Of a stretch of 64,000 bases of DNA, positions 52,353 to 61,357 are shown piece after piece. This stretch comes from Bacteroidota bacterium (lineage in GTDB: Bacteria; Bacteroidota; Bacteroidia; Cytophagales; Cyclobacteriaceae). The notes under the pieces were generated by a model. That model was not told where the DNA came from, made no database searches, and saw only the letters and a list, made by a program, of their open reading frames with translations. The DNA is taken from the NCBI GenBank assembly GCA_023417785.1, contig JAEZEH010000124.1:46318-110317 (forward strand), given 5' to 3'. The stretch's first letter is position 1. Each line of letters begins with the position of its first letter. Both the position numbers and the translations under genes were made by a program.

Positions 52353-52823
52353 ATGAATTTTACTCCTAATCTCAAGTCCAAAGAGCAATTAAATGCTGAA
52401 TTACCGCGGTATGAATCGGTATTATCATTTATGGTGGAATTGAAGAATCTGATCGTTTTTCGACCAGATCAGCCGATTGAAGAAGTAATCAATACGATTA
52501 TTGAGAAGAAGATATCGGGCGGTCCGGTGTTGGATGAGGCCGGAACTTTGGTCGGTATAATCTCTGAAAAAGATTGCCTGAGAATTATCGTCGATCAGGC
52601 TTATCATAATCAACCTTACAATTCTCCGAAGGTGTCAGATTATATGACCAGGAATGTCAAAACACTTTCCCATGATAGCGATATTGTAGGTGCGGCCACA
52701 GAGTTTTTGAATTCACCCGTTCGCCGCTTGCCTGTAATAAAGGACGGCAGATTGCTCGGCCAGGTTTCGCGCAGGGATATTTTGCGCGCAGCAAAAAATA
52801 TCAGTCCTACTTCCTGGGGATGA
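52353..52823 (+). CDS. CBS-domain protein
   Basis: 156 residues with two CBS motifs: VFRPDQPIEEVINTIIEKKI followed by GGPVLDEAGTLVGIISEKDC and, near 108-155, SDYMTRNVKTLSHDSDIVGA with RRLPVIKDGRLLGQVSRRDI. CBS pairs bind adenosine nucleotides and regulate fused or partner enzymes. This one has no fused domain, so it is a stand-alone sensor. A strong terminator follows, shared with the convergent response-regulator gene. Confidence 0.92.
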   Translation: MNFTPNLKSKEQLNAELPRYESVLSFMVELKNLIVFRPDQPIEEVINTIIEKKISGGPVLDEAGTLVGIISEKDCLRIIVDQAYHNQPYNSPKVSDYMTRNVKTLSHDSDIVGAATEFLNSPVRRLPVIKDGRLLGQVSRRDILRAAKNISPTSWG

Positions 52824-52845
52824 TTTTAATGAAAGAAATGGATAT

Positions 52846-52872
52846 AAAAGCTGGCGGAAAGCCAGCTTTTTA
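52846..52872. terminator. Bidirectional terminator between CBS and response regulator genes
   Basis: Stem AAAAGCTGGC/GCCAGCTTTT (10 bp) with loop GGAAA, T-rich on both sides. It overlaps the 3' end of the opposite gene by 3 bases. Confidence 0.85.
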
Positions 52873-53223
52873 TTTGTTGGTCGCGTTGAGATGGTTCTTC
52901 AACTTCTCAACGGTGAGCGGTTTAAATATCACATCCTCAAATCCGGCGGCACGGAGAGCCAGCACTTGTTGAGGATCGACAAAATTGGTTAGCAGATACG
53001 CCTTGAATTTCTTCCCTGTTTCGCTTACCAGCGTTTTAAGAACGTCTGAACCCAGATCCGGCCCGAGATAATAATCTATCAGGGCTATATCGAAGTCATT
53101 CTCCTTTGCCCAGCTGATCATCTCAGCCGATGTCGTAAATGCGGTCACTTCATATTCGAGGCTCAATTGCTTCTTGGCAATGAATAGGTCTAGCGGCTCA
53201 TCGTCGACCAATAAGATTTTCAC
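52870..53223 (-). CDS. Single-domain response regulator
   Basis: 117 residues, receiver domain only: KILLVDDEPLDLF (acidic pair), phospho-acceptor Asp in DFDIALIDYYLGPDLG, signalling Thr/Ser position in AYLLTNFVDP and the conserved Lys in DVIFKPLTVEKL. No output domain, so it acts as a phosphorelay intermediate or by protein contact. It stands between the CBS and OmpA genes, without a kinase. Confidence 0.93.
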   Translation of the reverse strand: MKILLVDDEPLDLFIAKKQLSLEYEVTAFTTSAEMISWAKENDFDIALIDYYLGPDLGSDVLKTLVSETGKKFKAYLLTNFVDPQQVLALRAAGFEDVIFKPLTVEKLKNHLNATNK

Positions 53224-53338
53224 TGGTTTGTTTTTTTGTTTAATGCGTTCTCAGGTAACTCAATATTAGGAAAAAAAGCATAAAGCGGAAGGATAAATTT
53301 GTTACAAACGCCATCCAACAGCTCCAAATTGTAAAACC

Positions 53339-54970
53339 CTACTGTCTGACGACCCGGAATTCGACCCGCCGGTTCATGCTTCGGCCCTCGTCGGTGGCAT
53401 TGTCTGTAGCCGGAAAAGACGGCCCTAAGGCTTTGACGCTGATGCGTTTGGGGGCTATGCCAACCCGGATCAGGTAGTTATGAACTGTATGCACTCGTTT
53501 TCGGGATAACTCATACAAACTTTTGCTGTGCCCGCGATTGTCAGTATGCCCTTCCACGCGTAATATGAACAAGGGATTCTCGCGCAAGAGAGTGGAAAGA
53601 CTATCAAGGGTAAGCAAAGCGCTGGGTGTCAAATCGGCTTTCCCTTCTTTGAAATAAATTGGATTGAGATCCAGTTCAATTCCGGCTACGACGGGATGGA
53701 GGGCAAAATCAAGGCTTATTGCAGACAACTCAGGCGATGTGTGTAAGCTTCGGCGCTGCCTAAGGAACCGATCCGCGTTGGCTTCAATGGTAACTTCGGT
53801 ACCCGTGGCAACGAAAGCGGTGTACGCGCCAGAAACGCCAAATTTCTGCATAGTGGTTCCGTTCGCGCCACGAATGGTAATTGATACATTACCAACCAGC
53901 TCGTGCCCGGTTTCGGCATTGCGTAAGAAGCCGTTTATTTGAATTACTTTTTCGGGCCTCAGGTTCACTGGTAGCGTGACTTTTACTAGGTCGGCTTTGC
54001 CGAGGCTAAGGCGTGAAGACGCCAGATACGCTACGTCACCAGAGGCGGGAATCGTGAGATACCCATCAAAGCCAGCGGAATTGATTTGCGGCCCAAGGTT
54101 AACAGGCTCGGTCCACTCGGTCCATCCTGAACCCGTTCGTCGTGCCATGAAGATATCGGCGCCACCCATCCCGGAGCGACCATTGCTTGAAAAGTACAGC
54201 GTTTTGCCATCGGCGGCGAGGAAAGGTGAATACTCATCACGAGCCGAATTGATGGCAGGTCCCAGATTGATGGGATCCGACCAGGATTCGTCGCCCAGTC
54301 TTAACGAGATGAAGATGTCGCGTTCATCAATGCCGGCACGGTAGTAGAGATTTCGCGGATTACGAGCCGTGAAAAGAAAGGCAGTGCCATTCATTGCCAT
54401 GCTCGCCTCAAGGAAATGCGATTCGTTCTGGATTTCCAGTCCCGTGGATTGCATTTTCGTCCAGCCTGAACCAAGTTTTTGGCGGAATCCAAAGTATCCC
54501 TTTTGCTTTGCGGTCTGAACAAAAAAATATAGCGTTTTCTGGTCCGCACTAACGGCACACAGGTTGTCGGCTTTCGCAGTATTAACTTCCGGGCCGAGGT
54601 TTCTGCTGGTGGTCCATTGTCCGTCAACCAGCGTGGTCGTCCAGATATCCTGAGCGTCAGTTCGTCCACCCGTGTTTTCGATCGAATACTTCCGCGCAAA
54701 ATAGATTGTTGATCCATCCGCTGTCACAATAGGATTCAGGTCATCAAACCTGGAATTCACCAGGTATCCAAGGTTTCGCGTTGCCGGAAGTCTTTTTTCC
54801 GTATGAGCAGACGTACCGTTGCGAGTGGCGGATAGTGCGCCTGACTCGGGAGCAAAAGACCCTGGATCCTGCGCGTATACAGGATGGGTTATCAACGCAG
54901 AAAACGCTAATCCAATCAGGGATTTCCCAATGGCGGAGTGAAGTACACGGGCGAAAAAAAGATGTTTCAT
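53339..54970 (-). CDS. OmpA family protein with PD40-type beta-propeller
   Basis: 543 residues from ATG 54970, which opens a signal peptide (SAIGKSLIGLAFSALITHPV). Residues about 50-340 carry repeated TolB/PD40 blades (FDDLNPIVTADGSTIYFARK, DEYSPFLAADGKTLYFSSNG, MGGADIFMARRTGSGWTEW). A carboxypeptidase-regulatory-like beta domain follows (about 350-420, NGFLRNAETGHELVGNVSI). The C-terminal OmpA domain (about 425-543) has IYFKEGKADLTPSALLTLDS, LRVEGHTDNRGHSKSLYELS and RRVEF. OmpA binds peptidoglycan. Bacteroidota proteins of this layout often occur in T9SS or gliding loci; none of those genes is nearby here. Confidence 0.93.
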   Translation of the reverse strand: MKHLFFARVLHSAIGKSLIGLAFSALITHPVYAQDPGSFAPESGALSATRNGTSAHTEKRLPATRNLGYLVNSRFDDLNPIVTADGSTIYFARKYSIENTGGRTDAQDIWTTTLVDGQWTTSRNLGPEVNTAKADNLCAVSADQKTLYFFVQTAKQKGYFGFRQKLGSGWTKMQSTGLEIQNESHFLEASMAMNGTAFLFTARNPRNLYYRAGIDERDIFISLRLGDESWSDPINLGPAINSARDEYSPFLAADGKTLYFSSNGRSGMGGADIFMARRTGSGWTEWTEPVNLGPQINSAGFDGYLTIPASGDVAYLASSRLSLGKADLVKVTLPVNLRPEKVIQINGFLRNAETGHELVGNVSITIRGANGTTMQKFGVSGAYTAFVATGTEVTIEANADRFLRQRRSLHTSPELSAISLDFALHPVVAGIELDLNPIYFKEGKADLTPSALLTLDSLSTLLRENPLFILRVEGHTDNRGHSKSLYELSRKRVHTVHNYLIRVGIAPKRISVKALGPSFPATDNATDEGRSMNRRVEFRVVRQ

Positions 54971-55127
54971 TTCCTCCGATAAAGTTATCGAACATTGCCG
55001 ATATGACGCGTCCATGTGATATAATTCCGGCAATTGCAGGATTTGTGTTCACTAGCCGCAGCTATTTTTCAGGTATTGATAATGTGTGAAATGTTAGTAA
55101 TTTTAATTTTTCCAACTAACCTTTCAA

Positions 55128-55484
55128 GTGGTGAACGCAATTAAGATTGAACATTTTCGAAATCTCGTTTCGCTTTCCGCAGCTGACGGAAAAATCGAAG
55201 AAGTTGAACGCATTGCGCTGTCGAAAATTGCTTATGAAAACGGAATTCCACTTGACAGACTGAATATCATGTTACAGCGTGCGAGTGAGTACGCATATCT
55301 GATTCCACAGAACCAGCATGAGCGGGAAAATCAGCTGCAGCAAATGCTTGATCTGGCACACGTTGATGGTGATTTCGCCCCTGCGGAGCGGGAGTTGATC
55401 GGGATGGTTGCCGAGAAGCTGGGGTTCTCGCGGGAGGAGTTGGATCAATTGATCGAGGATCATAAAAAAAACAACAAGCACTAA
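55128..55484 (+). CDS. TerB-like helical protein
   Basis: 118 residues, no ATG in the expected region; tandem GTG codons at 55128 and 55131. FRNLVSLSAADGKIEEVERI is the TerB ADG-x-(I/V)-x-x-x-E element, then a second acidic HVDGDFAPAERELIGMVAEK near 80. This resembles TerB and DnaJ-associated TerB-like modules, which bind metal or mediate contacts. Function not known. It is a paralog in type of the gene at 4796, though sequence similarity looks low. Confidence 0.8.
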   Translation: MVNAIKIEHFRNLVSLSAADGKIEEVERIALSKIAYENGIPLDRLNIMLQRASEYAYLIPQNQHERENQLQQMLDLAHVDGDFAPAERELIGMVAEKLGFSREELDQLIEDHKKNNKH

Positions 55485-55556
55485 CCGAATTCGCTGATCC
55501 CTCTTTCAGGATTCCGGCAGTGCTTGAGAGTCAAGTTTAGGTTTAACTTCCCTTGA

Positions 55557-56249
55557 TTATTGTTGGCTCATCTTGAAGGTGATTGGCAGTACCATTCTTT
55601 GCCTTACCGATTTGCCACGTTGTTTCGCTGCTTTCCATTTCGGGGATTCACCCACCACTCTGACCGCCTCTTCATCGCAACCGGCACCGATACCTTTGAT
55701 AGCTTTGACGTCGGTTATTGAGCCGTCTTTCTCGACAACGAATTCCACGAAGACTTTCCCTTCAATCTCCATCCGGCGAGCTTGAGCAGGATACTTCAGT
55801 TTTCCCAATACATATTCGTAGAATGCGCTGATACCACCAATCGGGACAGCTGTTTCTTCCACCACAATGAAAATCTGATGAGGGTCTTCCTTCTCTTCTT
55901 CAACTGGAGGGGCCATTACGGGCGCTTCGATAACCACTTTGTCGAGGTGGGTTTCAATATCCATATTGACTACGATATCCTCCTCGATTTTTTTGTCGTT
56001 AGGAACTTCCACAATCTGTGGTTGTTCAATCTGAGGAACAGGTGGAGGCGGCAACTGCTCAGTAACCGGCGGTTCGATCAATTCTTCGATGATGTGCCGG
56101 TTTTGGTTGAGATCCTTTGCGGAGGTGTCGTCGTAGACTTTGTACTTGAAAGCCATGATCGCGAGAGACAGGCTTATCACCATTCCTATGTTGAAAAACA
56201 AAAATGATTTTTCACCAAGGTCTGCTTTTTTTGTTTTTTTGGGTTCCAT
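55557..56249 (-). CDS. Energy transducer TonB
   Basis: 230 residues. One N-terminal membrane helix (about 16-34, FLFFNIGMVISLSLAIMAFK). A Pro/Glu/Val-rich periplasmic linker follows (about 55-110, EELIEPPVTEQLPPPPVP). The C-terminal TonB domain (about 138-230) has ISAFYEYVLGKLKYPAQARR, MEIEGKVFVEFVVEKDGSIT and RMVLPITFKM, with the YP motif. It drives TonB-dependent receptors at the outer membrane using an ExbBD motor; the ExbBD genes are at 13 kb and may or may not be its partners. Confidence 0.94.
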   Translation of the reverse strand: MEPKKTKKADLGEKSFLFFNIGMVISLSLAIMAFKYKVYDDTSAKDLNQNRHIIEELIEPPVTEQLPPPPVPQIEQPQIVEVPNDKKIEEDIVVNMDIETHLDKVVIEAPVMAPPVEEEKEDPHQIFIVVEETAVPIGGISAFYEYVLGKLKYPAQARRMEIEGKVFVEFVVEKDGSITDVKAIKGIGAGCDEEAVRVVGESPKWKAAKQRGKSVRQRMVLPITFKMSQQ

Positions 56250-56504
56250 ACACCAGATATTTGAGGTTAATTTCCAAAGGGCTCGTTCCTTCGGTTTCTG
56301 CTGATTTCTTGGGATAAATTTCGCTTAGTTTGGATCGTGCCCGGGTGATCAAAGTCATTTTGCCAGAGTATTTTTGTCATGTTTACGGACCTCAGACCTA
56401 TGATTTGCATTCGATTGAACAGACCCATCTCACATTATTGCGGTATAGGACGCCCTCCGCGTAATCTTTAAGTTGCCGGCAATCATTTTGAAAACTTAAG
56501 CAGC

Positions 56505-57227
56505 ATGAAATCGGCATTGCGTGTCCTGTTTCCAGGTATTGTATGGTGGCCGGTCCTGCTCATTCCACTCGTAGCCCTGGCATTTTATGCCTCATACTTC
56601 TCCCGTCTCCTGTCCGCTACTGCATTACTTCATGTTCATTTTTCTGTCTTGATGGTGTGGGTGGTGCTTCTTATTGTGCAGCCTTTTTTGATTCTCCGAA
56701 ATAACCTGACGGCACATCGCATTGCCGGCAGGACAAGCTATTTCATTATACCTGCCGTTGTACTGACGACCTGGCTGGTAATCGCCCGGACAGCCGGCAC
56801 GCTGATGGAGTCGAATGCGGAACCTAGTACGTTTGAGAAACAAGCCATTTTTATTCCAATGATCTTTTTACTCTGGCTTGTTGTGCTGTATGTATTGGCG
56901 ATAGTATTCCGGCACCGATACGTTCATCATGCCACATACATGTTCAGCTCTGCGCTTACGCTGCTAGGCCCGACGCTGGACCGGATTCTGTTTCAGATTT
57001 ACAAATACTATAATGTCGGATTCAATGTCCTGGCCGAATTTTTCACCTTTGCGGTGATAGATGCAATATTGCTTGCCTTGCTTTTCTATCAATTTAAAAA
57101 GCGGTACTCATTAACGGCTGTGATCGTCTCGATTGTGATCTATCTGGCCGGACAAACTGCTTACGTGTTTCTTCCCTCATCTGCCGGATGGGAGAATTTG
57201 CTTCGTGCCCTTTTTGCTCGCAGTTAA
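56505..57227 (+). CDS. Seven-helix membrane protein of unknown function
   Basis: 240 residues and about seven membrane helices. LLHVHFSVLMVWVVLLIVQP and RHRYVHHATYMFSSALTLLG carry His residues in matching helices, a pattern of quinone/heme-interacting membrane proteins of the DUF2306/CtaG-like type, but no name can be assigned. NNLTAHRIAGRTSYFIIPAV is the most conserved-looking loop. It is convergent with proA, overlapping by 4 bases. Confidence 0.65.
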   Translation: MKSALRVLFPGIVWWPVLLIPLVALAFYASYFSRLLSATALLHVHFSVLMVWVVLLIVQPFLILRNNLTAHRIAGRTSYFIIPAVVLTTWLVIARTAGTLMESNAEPSTFEKQAIFIPMIFLLWLVVLYVLAIVFRHRYVHHATYMFSSALTLLGPTLDRILFQIYKYYNVGFNVLAEFFTFAVIDAILLALLFYQFKKRYSLTAVIVSIVIYLAGQTAYVFLPSSAGWENLLRALFARS

Positions 57228-58471
57228 GGCAGGCGAACTGTTCCGTCACCGTAAATGATCCATTTATAAGATGTCATTTCCCGCAGAGCCATTGGTCCGC
57301 GTGCGTGCAGCTTCTGAGTGCTGATCCCGATCTCTGCGCCAAGCCCGAACTGTGCTCCGTCGGTAAAAGCAGTTGAAGCATTGGCATAAACAGCTGCCGC
57401 ATCGACGCTTCGCATAAATCTGTCAACCACCTCGGGATCTTCGGCAATAATTGCCTCGCTGTGTCGCGAGCTGTGAAGATGAATGTGTTCCAGCGCTTCA
57501 TCCATATTCGCGACCATTCGGATGCTCATCTTGTAGTCCAGGAACTCGGTTCCAAAATGCTCCGGGCGCGCTTTTTCAAGCAGGTTTTTTTGGTACGATG
57601 ATTCAAGTTGCGCGTACGAAGCATCATCGGCAAAGATCATGACTTCCTTACCGGCAAGGCGGTTCACGAGCGCTGGAAGGTCGCCAAGCCGGCTTTGGTC
57701 GATGATCAGGCAGTCAAGCGCATTGCAGACGCTTACGCGTCGGGTCTTGGCGTTGAAGATAACATCGGCACCTTTTTGTACATCCCCGGATTCGTGAAAA
57801 TAGGTATGAACGATACCGGCGCCGGTCTCAATAACGGGGACCTTCGCGTTTTCACGAACGTAATTGATAAGATTCTGACTTCCGCGTGGAATAATAATAT
57901 CGACGTAACCTACCGCATGAAGCAGTGCCGTGGTCGCACTTCGGTCGGAGGGAAGTAGCGCAAGGATGTCGGGATCCGTTCCTGTTTCCTGAAGAACCTC
58001 TTTGATCAGACTAACGATCCGGACGTTGGAATACTCCGCGTCACTTCCGCCTTTCAGGATGCATGCATTGCCGGATTTGAGACAAAGCGCGAATACATCA
58101 AAGGTAACGTTGGGCCGCGCTTCATAGATTATTCCCACCACCCCCAGCGGTACCGTTATTTTTTTCAGATGAAGACCGCTTTCCAGTGTTCGCTCATCCA
58201 GGGTAAGCCCAAGCGGAGACGGAAGCCCGGCTACATTTCGCAGGTCGTTGGCGATTCCCAGCAGCCGGTCTTCGGTCAGCTTCAACCGGTCATATCTCGG
58301 ATCCGTTTGAGGCATGCGTTCAAGATCGCGCCTGTTTTCATCAAGCAGTGCCTGCATATTGGTGACAATTCTCCCTGCCAGCAGACTGAGGATACGGTTT
58401 GTCGTCGCTTCGTCGATCAGGGCAAGTTTGCGACTGGCTTGTTGTACTGCTTTAAGTGTATTCCCGATCAT
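57224..58471 (-). CDS. proA: Glutamate-5-semialdehyde dehydrogenase
   Basis: 415 residues, the normal ProA size. Aldehyde-dehydrogenase features: VGIIYEARPNVTFDVFALCL near 110-130 with LKSGNACILKGGSDAEYSNV, the catalytic Cys in VCNALDCLIID (about 245-255), and RHSEAIIAEDPEVVDRFMR. It reduces glutamyl-5-phosphate to glutamate semialdehyde with NADPH in proline synthesis. proB lies upstream by 6 bases. The 3' end overlaps the opposite-strand membrane gene by 4 bases. Confidence 0.96.
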   Translation of the reverse strand: MIGNTLKAVQQASRKLALIDEATTNRILSLLAGRIVTNMQALLDENRRDLERMPQTDPRYDRLKLTEDRLLGIANDLRNVAGLPSPLGLTLDERTLESGLHLKKITVPLGVVGIIYEARPNVTFDVFALCLKSGNACILKGGSDAEYSNVRIVSLIKEVLQETGTDPDILALLPSDRSATTALLHAVGYVDIIIPRGSQNLINYVRENAKVPVIETGAGIVHTYFHESGDVQKGADVIFNAKTRRVSVCNALDCLIIDQSRLGDLPALVNRLAGKEVMIFADDASYAQLESSYQKNLLEKARPEHFGTEFLDYKMSIRMVANMDEALEHIHLHSSRHSEAIIAEDPEVVDRFMRSVDAAAVYANASTAFTDGAQFGLGAEIGISTQKLHARGPMALREMTSYKWIIYGDGTVRLP

Positions 58472-58477
58472 GTTAAT

Positions 58478-59545
58478 CTAATGAAGGTAAAGGTGATCAT
58501 AATGGATTACCGGTTTTTGATTTTTCATTCCAATCAGTTCCTTAGCTTTCTTGTAGCCATATCGTGCCAGGCCGATCCCTACTTCTTTTTTTTGCTCGTC
58601 AATGATTTGAATAAGGTCTCCCTTCTTGAATTTTCCGACCACCTGGACAACGCCCACGGGCAGCAGGCTATGCGCTTTATCGGACAGAAGAACGTTTTTT
58701 GCTCCCTCGTTGATCATCACCTTGCCTTTAGCGGCCTCGTAGGCGTGGGCCATGTACTTCTTGAAACTTGAAGCAAGTTTTCTCGGCGGGAAACGCGTAC
58801 CAATGCGTTCACTCCGGATGATCTTCAGGATGACGTCTTGAGTTTGTCCGTTAGCGATATGCACTGGTATACCGATTCCGGCAATTTTTTGCGAAGTATG
58901 GCATTTGGTAAGAATACCGCCACGTCCAAAGTTAGATTTATGACTCATGGCAATCTCATCAAGCTTAAATTTCGATGGATCGAATTCGGCGATCACTTCA
59001 GCCTTGCCACTTGCCGGATCACCGTCGTACACGCCGTCGACATTGGTAAGAATAATGAGCAGGGTTGTATTCATCATTGCGCTGACCAATCCGGCAAGTT
59101 CGTCGTTGTCGGTAAACATCAGTTCAGTGACAGACACCACATCGTTCTCATTTAAAATCGGAACGATACGATGGTTCAACAACGCTCTCAGGCAGTTCTG
59201 CATGTTCAGGTAGTGATGGCGACTCTTGAAGTCCTCTTTGGTTACCAGCACCTGGGCACAATGGATATCCTGACGTTCGAAGGCCTCCTTGTACATGGAG
59301 ATTAGTTTTACCTGGCCTAATGAAGAGAGGACCTGACGCTGTACTACCGTATCAGTTTTCTTTGGGAACTGATAAACGCTTCGGCCTGCAGCTACTGCTC
59401 CCGACGACACCAGCAACACCTGATGTCCCAAATCACGAAGCTGTTTAACCTGCTGTGAAATACTTTCAATCACCGAATTATCAGGAAAGCCTTCGGAGTT
59501 GGTAATGACATTGGATCCTACCTTAATGGTTATAACCGATTTCAT
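58478..59545 (-). CDS. proB: Glutamate 5-kinase
   Basis: 355 residues. The amino-acid-kinase domain (1-260) begins ITIKVGSNVITNSEGFPDNS, with VSSGAVAAGRSVYQ, ILNENDVVS and DELAGLVSAMMNTTLLIILT, then NFGRGGILTKCHTSQKIAGI. A C-terminal PUA domain (about 275-350, KGKVMINEGAKNVLLSDKAH) is present as in enteric ProB. It phosphorylates glutamate as the first step of proline synthesis, with proline feedback. The start is ATG 59545; proA follows 6 bases on. Confidence 0.96.
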   Translation of the reverse strand: MKSVITIKVGSNVITNSEGFPDNSVIESISQQVKQLRDLGHQVLLVSSGAVAAGRSVYQFPKKTDTVVQRQVLSSLGQVKLISMYKEAFERQDIHCAQVLVTKEDFKSRHHYLNMQNCLRALLNHRIVPILNENDVVSVTELMFTDNDELAGLVSAMMNTTLLIILTNVDGVYDGDPASGKAEVIAEFDPSKFKLDEIAMSHKSNFGRGGILTKCHTSQKIAGIGIPVHIANGQTQDVILKIIRSERIGTRFPPRKLASSFKKYMAHAYEAAKGKVMINEGAKNVLLSDKAHSLLPVGVVQVVGKFKKGDLIQIIDEQKKEVGIGLARYGYKKAKELIGMKNQKPVIHYDHLYLH

Positions 59546-59660
59546 GGATACTAATGAAATCCAAAACTAACAGGTTCGATGCACAATGCGAACAAAAAAG
59601 GATTGCTATGAATGATTTATGCTGTTCAGCCTAACGAATAGACGTGGGGATGTTTCCTTT

Positions 59661-60689
59661 TCAGACCGAATACTTTTTTCTTAGCTGCAGATGATTTCGT
59701 AACATAATCTGATAACTGAACGGATTGCTGACGAACCGGTTGATTTTTTTTCGGATTGCATTGATACCTTTCACCACTTCGTCTTTTAGTGGCTGACGCT
59801 GGATGCCGAGCAAATCGGCTACCTCATGGCCGGCAAGATACCGGATCTGACTTTCGACAAAATACGCGGCGATTGCCGGAAATGATTCCTGGTAGTGGCG
59901 GATCAGATCGCGCATAAGTAAACGCGACTCCTCCGAGCTGCGGAAGTGTCGGTTTTTGATACTTTGTTCCAGCTGTGACGCCTCAGCCAGTGACGCGGGC
60001 AACAACGCTTCATCTATGTGCAGTTGGTATCCGATGTACCGCCATGCGTGAAGGAAGTTTTCTTTGTCGGTTTCCGACATGCGGATATTTGATTCTTCCA
60101 GCCCCCGGATTATCACGAATGAAAAAGCCAGGTTGGTTCCAGCCATGTCTTCCTGGTTTACCGGCAGGCCCCATTCCAGATCCCAGTTCTTGTCTTTCAT
60201 AATGTGGTATCGAACCAGCGCGTGAATAAGGCGCGTACGCTGTGTTTCAAATGGGCCTTCCCCTTTGTGAAAGCTGCCCTCCTTCATAACCGAAATAATG
60301 AACTGTGCCGTTTCGAGGAGGCGTTTGCCCGGCGTTTTTCGCATTTTTTCCGTGAAATAAATCGCTTTATTCCCAGGGCTTGCGGCGTAACAGTAGGGGA
60401 GTGACAACGCTCCTAGGAGAGTCATGATATCCAGGGCATGCTTTCGGAAAAAGCGCTGGCCACCCAGAAGTCGACCTTCGTCCAGCCAGACTGGTTTTCG
60501 CGGCGGAGCGAGCAAAAAATCACGCACTGGGGGAAAGCTATCGTTCCGCGTCAATTCTTCTAATGAAAGTTTCAGTGCTGAATAGAGGTTCTTTTCCTGC
60601 TGCTGGGCAAAAAGCCTCGAGACTAACGCATCCGCCTCAGTATCACCCACCTGCCGCATCTCCTCAAGAAATATATAGTCCGTCCGCAT
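59661..60689 (-). CDS. MpaB-family (DUF2236) oxygenase-like protein
   Basis: 342 residues. Segments GPFETQRTRLIHALVRYHIM, LPVNQEDMAGTNLAFSFVII and FLHAWRYIGYQLHIDEALLP carry the conserved R-x3-H, N-x-D-x2-G-T and H-x3-Y-x-G patterns of the MpaB/latex-clearing (Lcp) rubber-oxygenase family, which binds heme in the studied member Lcp. Whether this member cleaves polyisoprenoids is unknown. No signal peptide is present, unlike secreted Lcp, so it is cytoplasmic. Gene stands alone on the minus strand. Confidence 0.85.
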   Translation of the reverse strand: MRTDYIFLEEMRQVGDTEADALVSRLFAQQQEKNLYSALKLSLEELTRNDSFPPVRDFLLAPPRKPVWLDEGRLLGGQRFFRKHALDIMTLLGALSLPYCYAASPGNKAIYFTEKMRKTPGKRLLETAQFIISVMKEGSFHKGEGPFETQRTRLIHALVRYHIMKDKNWDLEWGLPVNQEDMAGTNLAFSFVIIRGLEESNIRMSETDKENFLHAWRYIGYQLHIDEALLPASLAEASQLEQSIKNRHFRSSEESRLLMRDLIRHYQESFPAIAAYFVESQIRYLAGHEVADLLGIQRQPLKDEVVKGINAIRKKINRFVSNPFSYQIMLRNHLQLRKKYSV

Positions 60690-60755
60690 ACCTCAAACTA
60701 TACACATAACTCGCCAGCGGCCGAAAAGTTCAAAAAAGGCCGGGCGAAAGATTCA

Positions 60756-60805
60756 TTAGTTCTTAATAAACTAATATAATTAGATTTGCTATATTTGAGA
60801 ACTAA
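60756..60805 (+). promoter_or_regulatory. Tandem promoter flanked by AACTAA/TTAGTT repeats
   Basis: Two perfect -7 elements stand 9 bases apart, TAGATTTG (60781-60788) and TATATTTG (60790-60797). Around them are TTAGTT (60756-60761), AACTAA (60769-60774) and GAACTAA (60799-60805), plus the palindrome CTAAT-ATA-ATTAG (60771-60783). This spacing suggests a repressor binding several half-sites over the promoter. ATG is at 60817. Confidence 0.55.
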
Positions 60806-60816
60806 ATACATTAGAT

Positions 60817-61185
60817 ATGAAACGAATCAGAATAGTGACCGGCATACGTAAAATCGAGGATTCGGATGTCAATTCGACTTTATTTAAAGTAAGGGAAGTT
60901 TTGATGGAACACAGGTCCGTGTTGATTACGCGCGTGGTTTCAGACCTGGCTACATACATTGATTACAAGTTTGGAACACGGGTTTCATCAAGGCAGCAGG
61001 ATTCCATTAAGGAGCATCTCCTGAATCTGAAGAACGCCACTGTGGATCTTGACCGATATACCGAAATCATCGACCACTTTTTCAATCACGAGCTAACCCA
61101 TATCGGAAGCGAACCGTTTATGAAGGAGATTGATGAAGGAATCAGCGCCATAATTAATGCGCCCCAGCTAAAACTTGTCAACTAG
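60817..61185 (+). CDS. Small helical protein of unknown function under a repeat-rich promoter
   Basis: 122 residues, soluble. Helical composition with charged clusters (KIEDSDVNSTLFKVREVLME, TYIDYKFGTRVSSRQQDSIK, HFFNHELTHIGSEPF). No family was recognised. The ATG at 60817 is chosen because it lies 19 bases after the tandem -7 elements. A terminator at 61233-61271 follows, so it is a single gene. The strong promoter control suggests regulated expression. Confidence 0.65.
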   Translation: MKRIRIVTGIRKIEDSDVNSTLFKVREVLMEHRSVLITRVVSDLATYIDYKFGTRVSSRQQDSIKEHLLNLKNATVDLDRYTEIIDHFFNHELTHIGSEPFMKEIDEGISAIINAPQLKLVN

Positions 61186-61232
61186 CCGATTTGGTGCTCA
61201 TGTTTAGTCACATTTAGGGGCACATACCTTAG

Positions 61233-61271
61233 AAATAAGGGGTGCGTGAATGGTCGACACCCCTTATTTTT
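61233..61271 (+). terminator. Strong terminator after the unknown small gene
   Basis: Perfect 12-bp stem AAATAAGGGGTG/CACCCCTTATTT with a 13-base loop, followed by T residues. Confidence 0.82.
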
Positions 61272-61357
61272 GATCTTTCCCAACCGACCTCACCGAGTCG
61301 GTGTCTAACGGGAAGCTTGGAAACGCTCCTCATGATGTTTCAAACAGCAGGGCACTA

